A stretch of 64,000 nt of DNA, from positions 1 through 64,000 of the forward strand of contig WTGO01000069.1 in the NCBI GenBank assembly GCA_011523515.1, read 5' to 3'. Source of the stretch: Chloroflexota bacterium (GTDB lineage: Bacteria > Chloroflexota > Anaerolineae > Aggregatilineales > Phototrophicaceae). The notes beneath the pieces were generated by a model. It did no database searches. It had not been told where the DNA came from and worked only from the letters and a program-made list of their open reading frames with translations. A program made the position numbers and the translations under genes. Below are positions 29,820 through 38,401 of this stretch, one piece after another. Position 1 is the first letter of the stretch. Each line of letters opens with the position of its first letter.

Positions 29820-31233
29820 TTAAGTTACAGTTGCCAGCCAGCCTAGCAGCAGTGATTGCAATTCGCTGCGAATGGTCAGATATTGCGGATTATCCCACAG
29901 ATTCAGCAATTCGTGTGGATCATTTTGCAGGTCATAAAATTCACCAGCGCCGCCTTCCTCGTCTACCAACTTCCATCTTTGATCGCGAAGCATACGAATA
30001 CGCCCGGAAAGCGCTACTGGATTCCCTTCCCAGGACAAGCGATCATTGGCCGGATTCGTGAATAGCCGATGCTCAAATCCCTCGTTAACCAGGCGTTCTT
30101 CGTCATAAGGCGCGCCAGGTGTCCCGTATTCGCTGAAGGCAAACGGTCGTATCTCGCTGCCCGCTGCGCCATCGCTGAGGAAGGGCAGCAAGTTGACGCC
30201 TTGCGCTTGCGGCGGGCAAGGAAGGTCAGCCGCGGCGGCGAATGTCGGCAACAAGTCGATATGCGATACGAAGCGGTGATCACGCCGGTTCGCGTCGATT
30301 TGCCCGTTCCAGCGCACGATGAAGGGCACGCGGACCAGCGCATCATATAGTGCCGGGCTCTTGGCGATCAGCCCGTGGTCGCCCTGATAATCACCATGAT
30401 CGCTGGTGAACACCAATAGCGTTTCCTGCGCCAGTCCGCGCTCATCCAGGAAATCGAGGATCTTGCCGATTTCGCCGTCAATCAGCGTCACCATGCCGTA
30501 GTAAACCCGTCGCATTAGTTTGACTTGACCTTCCGTGAACGGGATGACCGCGTCATTATTGCGCTGATGAAACTGCTGTCGGAACGGTTTGCCCGCCTGC
30601 GCCAAGCCGCCTGCTTCAACCTTCGGCGGCGGAAGCTCCTGATACATCGAGAAGTATGGTTCTGGCGCTTCATAGGGCGTATGCGGATAGAGATAGGACA
30701 GCCACAAAAAAAAACGGCTTGTTGCCGCTGTTGCACTGCTCCATGAAGCGTAGCGCCGCCGCAGTCTTGGCATGTTCCGCCGTGATCGAAGTCCAGACTG
30801 GCTCTTCTGCCAGGCGCGGATAGCGCTGCTCGCGATGACGCGCCCATTCCTCATATTGACCCCACTCCGGATGATCGGGCAGAGTAGGCGCTTCGTCCCA
30901 TTCGTCCATGTCAGCCGGCGTCAAGAAAGAGTGATTCTTGCCACACAAGCCGGTTACATATCCCGCGCTTCGCAACACATTAGGTATATCGGTCGGCGGA
31001 CGCAGGCCGGGATGATGATTGGAAACACAGCGGTTCCTGCTCGACCATTGCCCGCTATGCAAGCACCAGCGGTTCGCCAGGCACACAGGTGACGGTGTCG
31101 TCGCCTGTGTGAAAGCTACACCTTCGCCGACCAATCGGTCCAGGTTCGGTGTATGTATATGCTGATTGCCAAGCGCGCGAATCGTATCGAATCGCTGTTG
31201 ATCCGTATAGATCAAGAGGATGTTTGGTTTCAC
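29820..31233 (-). pseudogene. Type I sulfatase interrupted by a +1 frameshift in a poly-T tract
   Basis: Two adjacent ORFs (30670-31233 and 29820-30854) together make one sulfatase of about 470 residues. The first part carries MKPNILLIYTDQQRFD and the formylglycine motif CLANR (Cys51, with Ala where Pro is commoner). The second part continues FLWLSYLYPHTPYEAPEPYF and holds the metal-site segment TSDHGDYQGDHG. The break is a run of nine T on the coding strand (nine A at 30706-30714). Removing one T restores the frame as KPFFLWLSYLYPH, the standard family sequence. Both halves are otherwise undamaged. It may be a sequencing error, a phase-variable tract, slippage-corrected expression, or a very recent pseudogene. 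No signal peptide. Confidence 0.88.
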
Positions 31234-31236
31234 GCT

Positions 31237-32085
31237 TTACAAGCCAAGCCGGTCCGGCTCCACACCGTGCTCGGCGCACCATTCGTTTAGCGGATTGAAG
31301 CCGCCGCTAGGCTGAAACTCGAGCGTGTCGTCCACCTCTTCGCCGACGAGATATCTCTCAATATCGCTGAGCTTCTCCAGGAACGACAATTCCTGCTTAA
31401 TGTAGTCCATCGGCTTTAGCCAGCGATAGCAATAGCCGATCATCACCGCTTTGCGCGTCAGTTCGCTGAAATTCGGCGCGCCGGCGTGCCAGGTACGATA
31501 CTCGAAAATGACGCAATCACCCGGATTCAGCAGCGGCTCTATGGCGTTGGCCGGGTCGGTTGCGCCTTCCGGGATCTCGATACGCTCAGTGAGCTGATTG
31601 CTGCCCGGCGCCAGCATGGTCACGCCCGAGTTAGGCTCGCTCAGATCCGTCAGATAAAAGGCGCATTTCAAGCCCAGGCGCGGGTAATTTCTCTGTCCCA
31701 AATCCAGTTGCGTACGACCGCCATCACGATGCCAGCCGGGCCGTCTAATGCTGTCCGGCGTTCCGGGCGGGTCGGGATAACGATAGATGAGGTGGCTGGT
31801 GGATAGCTGCAAGTTGGAGCCAAGCAGCTGGATGACCAGCGGCAAGGCAGTCGCGTTGGTCAGCAAGGGGATGAAGGCATCGTCCTGCATGATGCAATTG
31901 CGGAAGCCGTCATAATACTCGCTGGTTTGATAGCGATTGAGTCGCTCGTCCGTGGCGATGAGCCGGTCACCCGCTTCCAGCAAATGGCTGATCAGGTCCT
32001 GATCCAGCGCGTTGCGGACGATCAGGTAACCCTCGTCGCGAAATTGCTTGCGCTGCGCCTCGGTAAGTTCGACATAACCGTTCAT
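31237..32085 (-). CDS. PhyH-type Fe(II)/2-oxoglutarate dioxygenase with intact facial triad
   Basis: Phytanoyl-CoA dioxygenase family hydroxylase, 282 residues. The iron site is complete: His119 and Asp121 in GWHRDGG and His200 in RTWHAGAPN. Arg211 eleven residues later should bind 2-oxoglutarate. LIYRYPDPPGTPDSIRRPG is the usual loop ahead of the HxD. It lies 3 bases upstream of the broken sulfatase and is probably translationally coupled to it. Likely hydroxylates an imported small molecule or sulfate ester in the cytoplasm. Oxidative removal of sulfate, as done by some alkylsulfate dioxygenases, is possible but unproven. Confidence 0.87.
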   Translation of the reverse strand: MNGYVELTEAQRKQFRDEGYLIVRNALDQDLISHLLEAGDRLIATDERLNRYQTSEYYDGFRNCIMQDDAFIPLLTNATALPLVIQLLGSNLQLSTSHLIYRYPDPPGTPDSIRRPGWHRDGGRTQLDLGQRNYPRLGLKCAFYLTDLSEPNSGVTMLAPGSNQLTERIEIPEGATDPANAIEPLLNPGDCVIFEYRTWHAGAPNFSELTRKAVMIGYCYRWLKPMDYIKQELSFLEKLSDIERYLVGEEVDDTLEFQPSGGFNPLNEWCAEHGVEPDRLGL

Positions 32086-32123
32086 ACTTCCGCTCCAGTA
32101 ACCGTCTGATTTTTCAGTTTGCG

Positions 32124-33509
32124 CTAAGTATAAGTGAAATAGGCCGTGGCGACACAGTCGTTTTCGCTGCGGATTCGCGCCCAGTGCGCGCTATATCCCG
32201 GCGGGAAGGCGTGATGGCTATAGCCCTTCGCTTCAACCGAAAAGCTGCCATAGTGTTTCCACTTGCCATTGCCCAGGAAATCGACCTCCAGCGCGAAGTC
32301 GGCGGCGCTATCGCTTTCGTTGCTAAGGTGCAGCACCTTCTGGTCAAAGCCGGTCATCAGATAGGAATCTGACGTCTCGCCGGCGCCCACCTCATCCTCC
32401 CACCAGACGCCGCCCCAGCCGGACGGCTTGCCAAATTGCCAGAGATCGTCTGTTTTGCCGAAGTACAAGCCCGACTGCGGCTCCCCCGCCAAATGATTGG
32501 CGCCATGATGCGGGCTGGCATTGTCCGAACCCAGCACCAACATGCCGCGATAAGTGCAGAAATCGCCATGCACCCAGAGATGCGTCGAAATGGGGCGGAT
32601 GCCCCAGATGTGATTCTCGTAGGCCCAAGGCGACAATTCGTAAAACATGCCGTGACAATCCATGATGAAGCGCTCGTGGTCGACTTCGCGGATGCGCGGC
32701 CACTCCGTCTGCCACATGTGGTCGAAGCAGTGGCTGGCCTTGGGCAAGCGGTAGCGCTTCCATTCTCCGTTGGCTTCCGTAAACACCTGCAGAATCGCCG
32801 AACGCTTGTCCCAGCCCATGGCGAAAATCGTGCCCGCGAAGTCGCCGCGGCCGTTCACCTCGATGAAGGGATTGCGCTCAATGATTGTCCATTGCTTGCC
32901 GTCCCATTCCGCCAGGCGACCGGCTGCTTCAACGCCGGTGAAGTCGCGTTCGTCATAACTGTTATTGACCACCACGACCCGCCCGAAGTTGCTGTAGGCC
33001 GCCTTGAAATGCGCGTACGCGTGGTCAGGTACGCCCAGCTCCACCGTGAGGTCGGCCAGTAGATTCGTCCGCAAAGTATGCACATTCATCTCATAGAATT
33101 CGCCCTCCATACCCAACATGTAAACCATGTCGTTCGGGCGAGTCAGATGGCGCATGGTCGAGCAAATTCGCACCTCAACCAAGTCTTGAACAGTGCGCAC
33201 ATTGCCGGCGGCGTCAATGACATGCGGACCAATGATGAGCTGGTTGGACTGCCAATGCGCCATGCGATTGGTGTAGGTGCCGACATAGCTGGCCGGATGC
33301 TTGCTCATTTCAAGCTGTTCGTTGATCGAGTAGAGCCCGGTGCCGACGCCGCTGGCTGATTTATGCGAGACGTAGGTAACCAGCCAGAGTTTGCCGGCCC
33401 AGGCCATCATCGCGCCGATGCCGCACTCGCTGCGGGGCGGGCCCAATTCCGCCGTCAGCGCCAAATGCGGGAAAACGCCGCTCGCGTTCAAGTATTGATT
33501 GTTTGCCAT
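32124..33509 (-). CDS. Uncharacterised 461-residue protein of the sulfatase operon
   Basis: I do not recognise the family. It has no signal peptide or membrane segment and is rich in Trp, Tyr and Gly, with regularly spaced strand-turn-strand segments (WAGKLWLVTYVSHK, NQLIIGPHVIDAAG, GRVVVVNNSYDERDF, TYRGMLVLGSDNASPHHG), which looks like a beta-propeller. His-rich patches such as SHCFDHMWQTEW, VHGDFCTY and PHHGANH could be a metal or active site. The C-terminus (LEVDFLGNGKWKHYGSFSV) looks like a separate small beta domain. The first 22 bases overlap the end of the upstream sulfatase gene, so expression is coupled. The context suggests a glycan-acting lyase, hydrolase or binding protein. Confidence 0.85.
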   Translation of the reverse strand: MANNQYLNASGVFPHLALTAELGPPRSECGIGAMMAWAGKLWLVTYVSHKSASGVGTGLYSINEQLEMSKHPASYVGTYTNRMAHWQSNQLIIGPHVIDAAGNVRTVQDLVEVRICSTMRHLTRPNDMVYMLGMEGEFYEMNVHTLRTNLLADLTVELGVPDHAYAHFKAAYSNFGRVVVVNNSYDERDFTGVEAAGRLAEWDGKQWTIIERNPFIEVNGRGDFAGTIFAMGWDKRSAILQVFTEANGEWKRYRLPKASHCFDHMWQTEWPRIREVDHERFIMDCHGMFYELSPWAYENHIWGIRPISTHLWVHGDFCTYRGMLVLGSDNASPHHGANHLAGEPQSGLYFGKTDDLWQFGKPSGWGGVWWEDEVGAGETSDSYLMTGFDQKVLHLSNESDSAADFALEVDFLGNGKWKHYGSFSVEAKGYSHHAFPPGYSAHWARIRSENDCVATAYFTYT

Positions 33510-34825
33510 GCCATGTCGCTTTCAGGTTGAGTCGGAATCACTGAATCACTGTCGTTTTGCGGCTCGTTTCGCGCTAGCCGCGCACGCCAAGACGACAGCG
33601 TTTGGAGCAACCGCGCCTGAACATCCGCGCAATCTGGATCGTCAACGCGATTGCGGAGTTCATACGGGTCATCAGTTACGTGGTAAAACGCCGCCGGTTC
33701 CAGAGAACGCCCGCGTGTGATCAGCTTCCAGTGCCTAGTGCTGGCGCAGAAGTCGTGATATTCGCTAATGACGACGCGATCCGCCAAGCCCGCGCTGCCT
33801 TCCATCAGCGGACGCAAGGAGAGACCTTCAGATGATTCATCCAGCCGGCAGCCGGCGTAGTCGAGCAGAGTCGGTATCAGGTCGATTGTCGAGACCGGCG
33901 TGTCGATGCGCTGGCCTTGCTGATGCCCGGGCGCCCGCAAAATGAGCGGAACGCGCAAAGCCTCTTCGTACATCACGCCCTTGCCGAATCGGCCCTGCGC
34001 GCCCGCCATCTCGCCGTGATCGGAAGTAAATGCGACCAGCGTATTGTCGCGCAAGCCCAGGCGATCCATTGCGGCCAGCAAGCGCCCGAAGGCCGCGTCC
34101 AGTTGGCTGATCTCGCCGAAATAGAGCTCGCGGAAGCGCTGCGCATCATAGTCGGCCCGCCAAGCCTCGTGCTTAAACCAGGCCTCGCGATCGGCATTGG
34201 CTTCCGTGACGAGGTCAAGCTTCTCGTAGGGCTCGAGGAATTCAGCCGGTGGAGAGCAGGGCGGGTGCGGCGCTTGATAAGACAGCAGCATGAAGAAGGG
34301 CTCGTCGGCCGCCGCGGCAACTTCCAATTGCCCGATGGCGATGTCGGTCAAGCTGTCAGTCTCATGCCCGGGCATCTCGATGGCGAGGTCCGGATCGTCC
34401 GACCAAATCAGACCGGCATAATGATCGATATGATGGCTCTCCCAGCCGATGAAGTGTTGGAAACCCGCTCGCTGATCCGGCGGCGCCCAGCGATTTTCCT
34501 GCGGAGCTCCGCTTAGATGCCACTTGCCCGCATAATAGGTCCGGTAGCCGTCATCGTTGAAATGATCAGCCAAGCTCTTGACGCCACGCGGGAAAGCCTG
34601 CCCGTTGTCCAATACGCCGGTCTGCGATGGGTATTTGCCGCTAAGCAGGCAGCCGCGATAGGGCGTGCACACGGGAGATGTCGAAATAGCCCGCTCGAAT
34701 ATCGCGCTTTCGGTCGCGAACCGTTCGAGATGCGGCGTCGATACCAGGGGATGACCGTAAATCGGCAGCCAGCGCGCGCCCAGCTGATCCGCCAAGACGA
34801 AGACTATGTTGGGAGGCGAATCCAC
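33488..34825 (-). CDS. Type I sulfatase (arylsulfatase family), cytoplasmic
   Basis: Sulfate ester hydrolase of 445 residues. The start is GTG at 34825, just 11 bases after the permease stop. The ORF-track start at 35056 lies inside that permease gene. The N-terminus is VDSPPNIVFVLADQLGARW, the formylglycine motif is CTPYR with Cys53, and the second metal-site segment is TSDHGEMAGAQGRFGK about 270 residues further on. There is no signal peptide. It shows that sulfatase activity belongs to the importer's own transcript. It overlaps the next gene by 22 bases. Confidence 0.9.
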   Translation of the reverse strand: MDSPPNIVFVLADQLGARWLPIYGHPLVSTPHLERFATESAIFERAISTSPVCTPYRGCLLSGKYPSQTGVLDNGQAFPRGVKSLADHFNDDGYRTYYAGKWHLSGAPQENRWAPPDQRAGFQHFIGWESHHIDHYAGLIWSDDPDLAIEMPGHETDSLTDIAIGQLEVAAAADEPFFMLLSYQAPHPPCSPPAEFLEPYEKLDLVTEANADREAWFKHEAWRADYDAQRFRELYFGEISQLDAAFGRLLAAMDRLGLRDNTLVAFTSDHGEMAGAQGRFGKGVMYEEALRVPLILRAPGHQQGQRIDTPVSTIDLIPTLLDYAGCRLDESSEGLSLRPLMEGSAGLADRVVISEYHDFCASTRHWKLITRGRSLEPAAFYHVTDDPYELRNRVDDPDCADVQARLLQTLSSWRARLARNEPQNDSDSVIPTQPESDMAWQTINT

Positions 34826-34836
34826 AGGAACGCGCC

Positions 34837-35724
34837 TCAGCCCTTCAAGCCGGAGATATTCGCGCCCTGGATGAATTGCTTCTGGAAGAGGAAAAATACG
34901 ATCAGCACCGGCAGCACCATCATGGTCGAGGCCGCCATCTGCTGGTTGTAGATGCCGCCTTGCCCCGGCAAAGATGTGAACTTGTACAGCCCAATCGCCA
35001 GCGTATGCAGATCCGGGTCCTTCAAGTAAATCAGCGGGCCCAGGAAATCGTTCCAACTGTTCTGGAAACTCAGGATGGCGATGACGACGATAGCTGGCTT
35101 GGCCAGCGGTATCATCACTTGGGTAAAGATGCGCACTTCGCTGGCACCGTCAATCTTGGCGGCGTCGAGCAAGTCTTGGGGTATGCCGAGGAAGAATTGC
35201 CGGCAAATGAAGATATAGAAGGCGTTGCCGAAGAAATTGGGCACGATCAAGGGATAAAACGTGTCGATCCAGCCTATGGCGTCGTACGCGGCATAAACTG
35301 GTATGAGACGGACGGCAAAGGGCAGCATCAGAGTCGCCAACAGAATCAGGAACAGCGTGTCTCTAAAGGGGAAGCGAAAACGCGCGAAACCGTAAGCCAC
35401 AATGGTGCAAGAGCCGATATCGCCAACGATAGAGAATGCGGTGATAATCATCGTGTTGCGGAAGGTTGTGCCGAAGTTCCAGAATTTCAGCGCCTCCGTG
35501 AAATTCTCCGGCATCCAGACGCGCGGGATCCATTGCACCGGAAAGACACCAACTTGGTCCAGGGGCATGAATGACGACATGAACATCCAAAACAAGGGCG
35601 CCAGGAACCACAGACTCATTACAATCAGCAATCCGTAGAGAAGGATGCGGCCGACGATGCGCGTCAGCCGGAAAACCGGATCCCGATGCAGGAAGCCAGC
35701 TTGGATTTCACGCGGCGCCATCAT
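34837..35724 (-). CDS. Carbohydrate ABC transporter permease, MalG/UgpE type
   Basis: Membrane subunit, 295 residues, with about six membrane segments and the docking loop LDAAKIDGASEVRIFTQVMI (about residues 190-210). It ends ISGLKG like other MalG-type permeases. ATGATG at its start overlaps the stop of the MalF-type gene by 4 bases. Part of the importer heading the sulfatase operon. Confidence 0.92.
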   Translation of the reverse strand: MMAPREIQAGFLHRDPVFRLTRIVGRILLYGLLIVMSLWFLAPLFWMFMSSFMPLDQVGVFPVQWIPRVWMPENFTEALKFWNFGTTFRNTMIITAFSIVGDIGSCTIVAYGFARFRFPFRDTLFLILLATLMLPFAVRLIPVYAAYDAIGWIDTFYPLIVPNFFGNAFYIFICRQFFLGIPQDLLDAAKIDGASEVRIFTQVMIPLAKPAIVVIAILSFQNSWNDFLGPLIYLKDPDLHTLAIGLYKFTSLPGQGGIYNQQMAASTMMVLPVLIVFFLFQKQFIQGANISGLKG

Positions 35725-36695
35725 TCGCCGTTCTCCCCGCCTTGATAAAAGACCCAGCGCTGCGAAGTCGTCACGATGACTGCCGTAAACAAAAAGATGA
35801 TCATGAAGAGTATCCAGGCCAGCGCGGCCGAATAGCCCATCTGCGGCGGCAGATATTGAAAGGCGTGATCGAATAGATGCAGAACGTAAACCCGGGTGGC
35901 GTCTCGCGGTCCGCCCGTGCCATCGGTCATGATGAAAACTTGAGTAAAGACCTGAAAGGCGTTGATGATATTGATGAGGATGTTGAGATAAATGGTGGGC
36001 GTCATCAAAGGAATGGTCACGCGCAGCAGGCGCTGGAATACATTGGCGCCGTCTATTTTCGCCGCGTCATAATACTCTTCTGGTATACCCTGCAAGCCCG
36101 CCAGGAAAATGACCATCGTCACGCCGACCCAGGTGGTGCTCATGATCAGGTAGCCGATCATGGCGATATCGGGATCGGCGAACCAGCGAAAACGCGGCAA
36201 GCCAATCGCGTACAGCAGCGAGTTGAGCAAACCGGCGCGCGCATTAAGCACATATAGCCAGATCACGGACAGCGCCACTATGGGCACCACAGAGGGCAGA
36301 TAAAAGAGCGTGCGCCAGAGCCCAAGAAAGCGGACTTTGGCGTTAAGCAGCAGCGCCAGCGCGAAGCCCAGCACAATTCTAATCGTCACCGAGCCGCCGA
36401 CGTATACGCCGGTGTTTCTCAATGACTTCAAGAATAGCGGGTCATCACTGAAGATATGGACGTAGTGCTCCGTGCCAATCCATTCCGGCGGCTGAACGAT
36501 ATTGTATTTGGTGAAGCTCAGCAAAAACGAGGCGACAAAGGGAAAGAGCGAAAACAGCAGCACGCCGACAATCCAGGGGCTGATGAAGAGCAGGCCCATC
36601 TTGGCCTCGCGCTTGCGCAACGGCGACAGGTCGCGCCAGCGTTCCCGCCGGCGACCGCGCATCGCGCTGAATTGAGAGCCGAATGATGTGGCCAT
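35721..36695 (-). CDS. Carbohydrate ABC transporter permease, MalF/UgpA type
   Basis: Membrane subunit, 324 residues. A basic cytoplasmic N-terminus (GRRRERWRDLSPLRKRE) is followed by about six membrane segments from LLFISPWIVGVLLFSLFPF. The ATPase-docking loop is YDAAKIDGANVFQRLLRVTI. It is separated from the binding-protein gene by an 81-base gap that contains a stem-loop with a short T run. No ATPase gene is present in the operon. Confidence 0.92.
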   Translation of the reverse strand: MATSFGSQFSAMRGRRRERWRDLSPLRKREAKMGLLFISPWIVGVLLFSLFPFVASFLLSFTKYNIVQPPEWIGTEHYVHIFSDDPLFLKSLRNTGVYVGGSVTIRIVLGFALALLLNAKVRFLGLWRTLFYLPSVVPIVALSVIWLYVLNARAGLLNSLLYAIGLPRFRWFADPDIAMIGYLIMSTTWVGVTMVIFLAGLQGIPEEYYDAAKIDGANVFQRLLRVTIPLMTPTIYLNILINIINAFQVFTQVFIMTDGTGGPRDATRVYVLHLFDHAFQYLPPQMGYSAALAWILFMIIFLFTAVIVTTSQRWVFYQGGENGE

Positions 36696-36714
36696 CTGCT
36701 ATCCGCTGGAGTTG

Positions 36715-36774
36715 CGAGCCGAGAAAAAGGCATGGGACATCAGATGATGCCCCACACCGTTTTAGCTTGGCTCG
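36715..36774 (-). promoter_or_regulatory. Intercistronic attenuator-like stem-loops after the binding-protein gene
   Basis: An inner hairpin at 36734-36752 (GGGCATC/GATGTCCC on the minus strand with one bulged base and a 4-base loop) is followed after ATGCC by TTTTTC, terminator-like for minus transcription. An outer 9-bp pairing, CGAGCCAAG with CTCGGCTCG including one G-U pair, can enclose it. It fills most of the gap between the binding-protein stop and the permease start. Confidence 0.5.
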
Positions 36775-36776
36775 TT

Positions 36777-38105
36777 CTAGCTGTATTCTTCCCAGAATGC
36801 GTCCAGCAAGCCTTGGATTTCGCCCTCGGCGCTGGCCAGCGCGTCTTCAGCGCTGCTGTCGCCGAAGAGCACATCTTCGACCATGCGATTGATAATTTGT
36901 GATGCCTCCGGCTGCACTGGCGAGACTGGAACGAGGTTATCCAGCGCGGCGACGCCCAGGAGCGCTTCCGCCCGTGGATGCACGACGCCATCCTTCTCAT
37001 AGCCGTTGCATTCCACCAGCGGCGAGGGGCGCTGCTGCTGTTGGATAAACCAGCATGCGCCATCCCCTTCGACCTCGGCGGTCAGCCACTTGACCAGCTT
37101 CCAGGCTTCATCCGGGTGCGCGGCATTCTTCGGGATCATGTAGCCCCAGCCGCCATGTGCGGAACCGCGGCGATCGGCGCTGCCATTGGGCCCGAAGGGA
37201 ATCGGCGCGATTTCATAGTTAAGACTGTCGGCATGCGATTCCACCTGGAACAGCGTCCAGGAGCCATTAATCTCCATCGATACCAGCCCTTGGATCAGCG
37301 GACCTTGGTCAAATTCGCCCGCCATCTCCCAGAAGGCGTTGACTTCTTCGATGCCGTAGTTGATTTCGGCCATCGCTTGCATAAACTCCAGCGCCTGCAC
37401 ACCGGCTTCGTTGTTGATTGTGATGGTGCGCAGATCAGCACTGATCCAGTCCTGTCCGTTGGCGTTGAGCCAGGTGAGGAATGCGCCCGGGCCGCTGGTA
37501 GATTGCGCGTTTAAGCCGATGCGCTCAAGGAAGCTGCCATCGCCTAAGCGCAAAGCCTCGGCAGCTTCAAGCATTTCGTCCCAAGTCTGTGGGAATTCTT
37601 CAATTCCCGCTTCCGCGAAGTGATCGGCATTGTACCACACGATATTGTAGGCGCCGCCGCCCGGCAAGGGCAGAATCCAGGTCTTGCCGTTGAACTGCGT
37701 GCCGGCAAATTCAGAAGCGTGGAATATCGCCGGATCAACGCCGTCAGCGGCCATGTAATCATCCAGCGGGATGATGGACTCGGTGGCGGCGAAGAAGGGC
37801 AGGTCTTGGCGTCCGAACATCGTCACGTCCGGCGGATTGCCGGCGGCGATGGCGGCCAGCAGATTTTGCAAGCGGTTATCCCAGGGCAAGAATACGTTGT
37901 CGACGCAGATGCCGGGGTGGGCATCTTCAAAAGCGGCGACTTGATGTTCCTGCAAGGGGATGCGGTTGCCGCCCCAGTGGTGCCAATACGTCAAAGTTAC
38001 ATCGCCCTCGCAGTCGGGGTTCTGCGCCGAAACGCTCATCGAAAGCGGCAGCATCGACATGAGCATAACCACGGCGAAAAGCAAGAGCGTGGATTTCTTA
38101 AACAT
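36777..38105 (-). CDS. Carbohydrate ABC transporter substrate-binding protein of the sulfatase operon
   Basis: Extracellular family 1 receptor, 442 residues. The signal peptide is MFKKSTLLLFAVVMLMSMLP with probable cleavage after VSA before QNPDCEG. There is no lipobox. Family segments include LTYWHHWGGNRIPLQEHQVAAF at the start of the mature protein, DVTMFGRQDLPFF, and GGWGYMIPKNAAHPDEAWKLV near residue 335. It is the first gene of the run that continues into two permeases, sulfatases, PhyH enzymes and a flavoprotein, so the imported solute is probably a sulfated glycan fragment or similar ester. AAAGGA is seven bases upstream. Confidence 0.9.
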   Translation of the reverse strand: MFKKSTLLLFAVVMLMSMLPLSMSVSAQNPDCEGDVTLTYWHHWGGNRIPLQEHQVAAFEDAHPGICVDNVFLPWDNRLQNLLAAIAAGNPPDVTMFGRQDLPFFAATESIIPLDDYMAADGVDPAIFHASEFAGTQFNGKTWILPLPGGGAYNIVWYNADHFAEAGIEEFPQTWDEMLEAAEALRLGDGSFLERIGLNAQSTSGPGAFLTWLNANGQDWISADLRTITINNEAGVQALEFMQAMAEINYGIEEVNAFWEMAGEFDQGPLIQGLVSMEINGSWTLFQVESHADSLNYEIAPIPFGPNGSADRRGSAHGGWGYMIPKNAAHPDEAWKLVKWLTAEVEGDGACWFIQQQQRPSPLVECNGYEKDGVVHPRAEALLGVAALDNLVPVSPVQPEASQIINRMVEDVLFGDSSAEDALASAEGEIQGLLDAFWEEYS

Positions 38106-38338
38106 GGAAACGTCCTTTCATTCCTGATCGTGATTTGGACAAATGTGATTAAATTGAAAAATTGCCGGATGTCATCAGGCTGGTGAGACCGATGCGCACA
38201 TCGCTGGCTACACCAAACACCTCCCGTCTGTAGCTGAATCGGTCATGCGAATAAAATCTAATGCGACGAATTTTGCGCCAATTCGATTCATCGAGTTGAT
38301 CCGACGCGAAATCGCACTTTCTTCGAAAATATTGGCCT

Positions 38339-38367
38339 AATATAATGAAAATTGCTGAACACTGCAA
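38339..38367 (-). promoter_or_regulatory. Candidate promoter of the sulfatase/importer operon
   Basis: Minus-strand TTGCAG, a 17-base spacer and TATATT (5 of 6 for the -10). The leader would be about 225 nt, within the 296-base gap 38106-38401. Direct copies of ATTGGCCT at 38331-38338 and 38370-38377 flank the promoter and may be regulator sites. The -35 is weak, which would fit an activated promoter. Confidence 0.35.
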
Positions 38368-38401
38368 CAATTGGCCTGGAATCGTGCCAGCGCTTCAGTC
38401 C

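Noticed and set aside
38341-38346. Perfect TATAAT on the plus strand
   Set aside because: No -35 at a suitable distance and only an antisense gene end downstream. The minus-strand reading of the same AT-rich patch fits the operon better.
38149-38370. 73-residue minus-strand ORF upstream of the sugar-binding protein gene
   Set aside because: It covers the leader and promoter of the operon and has no ribosome-binding site or recognisable sequence.
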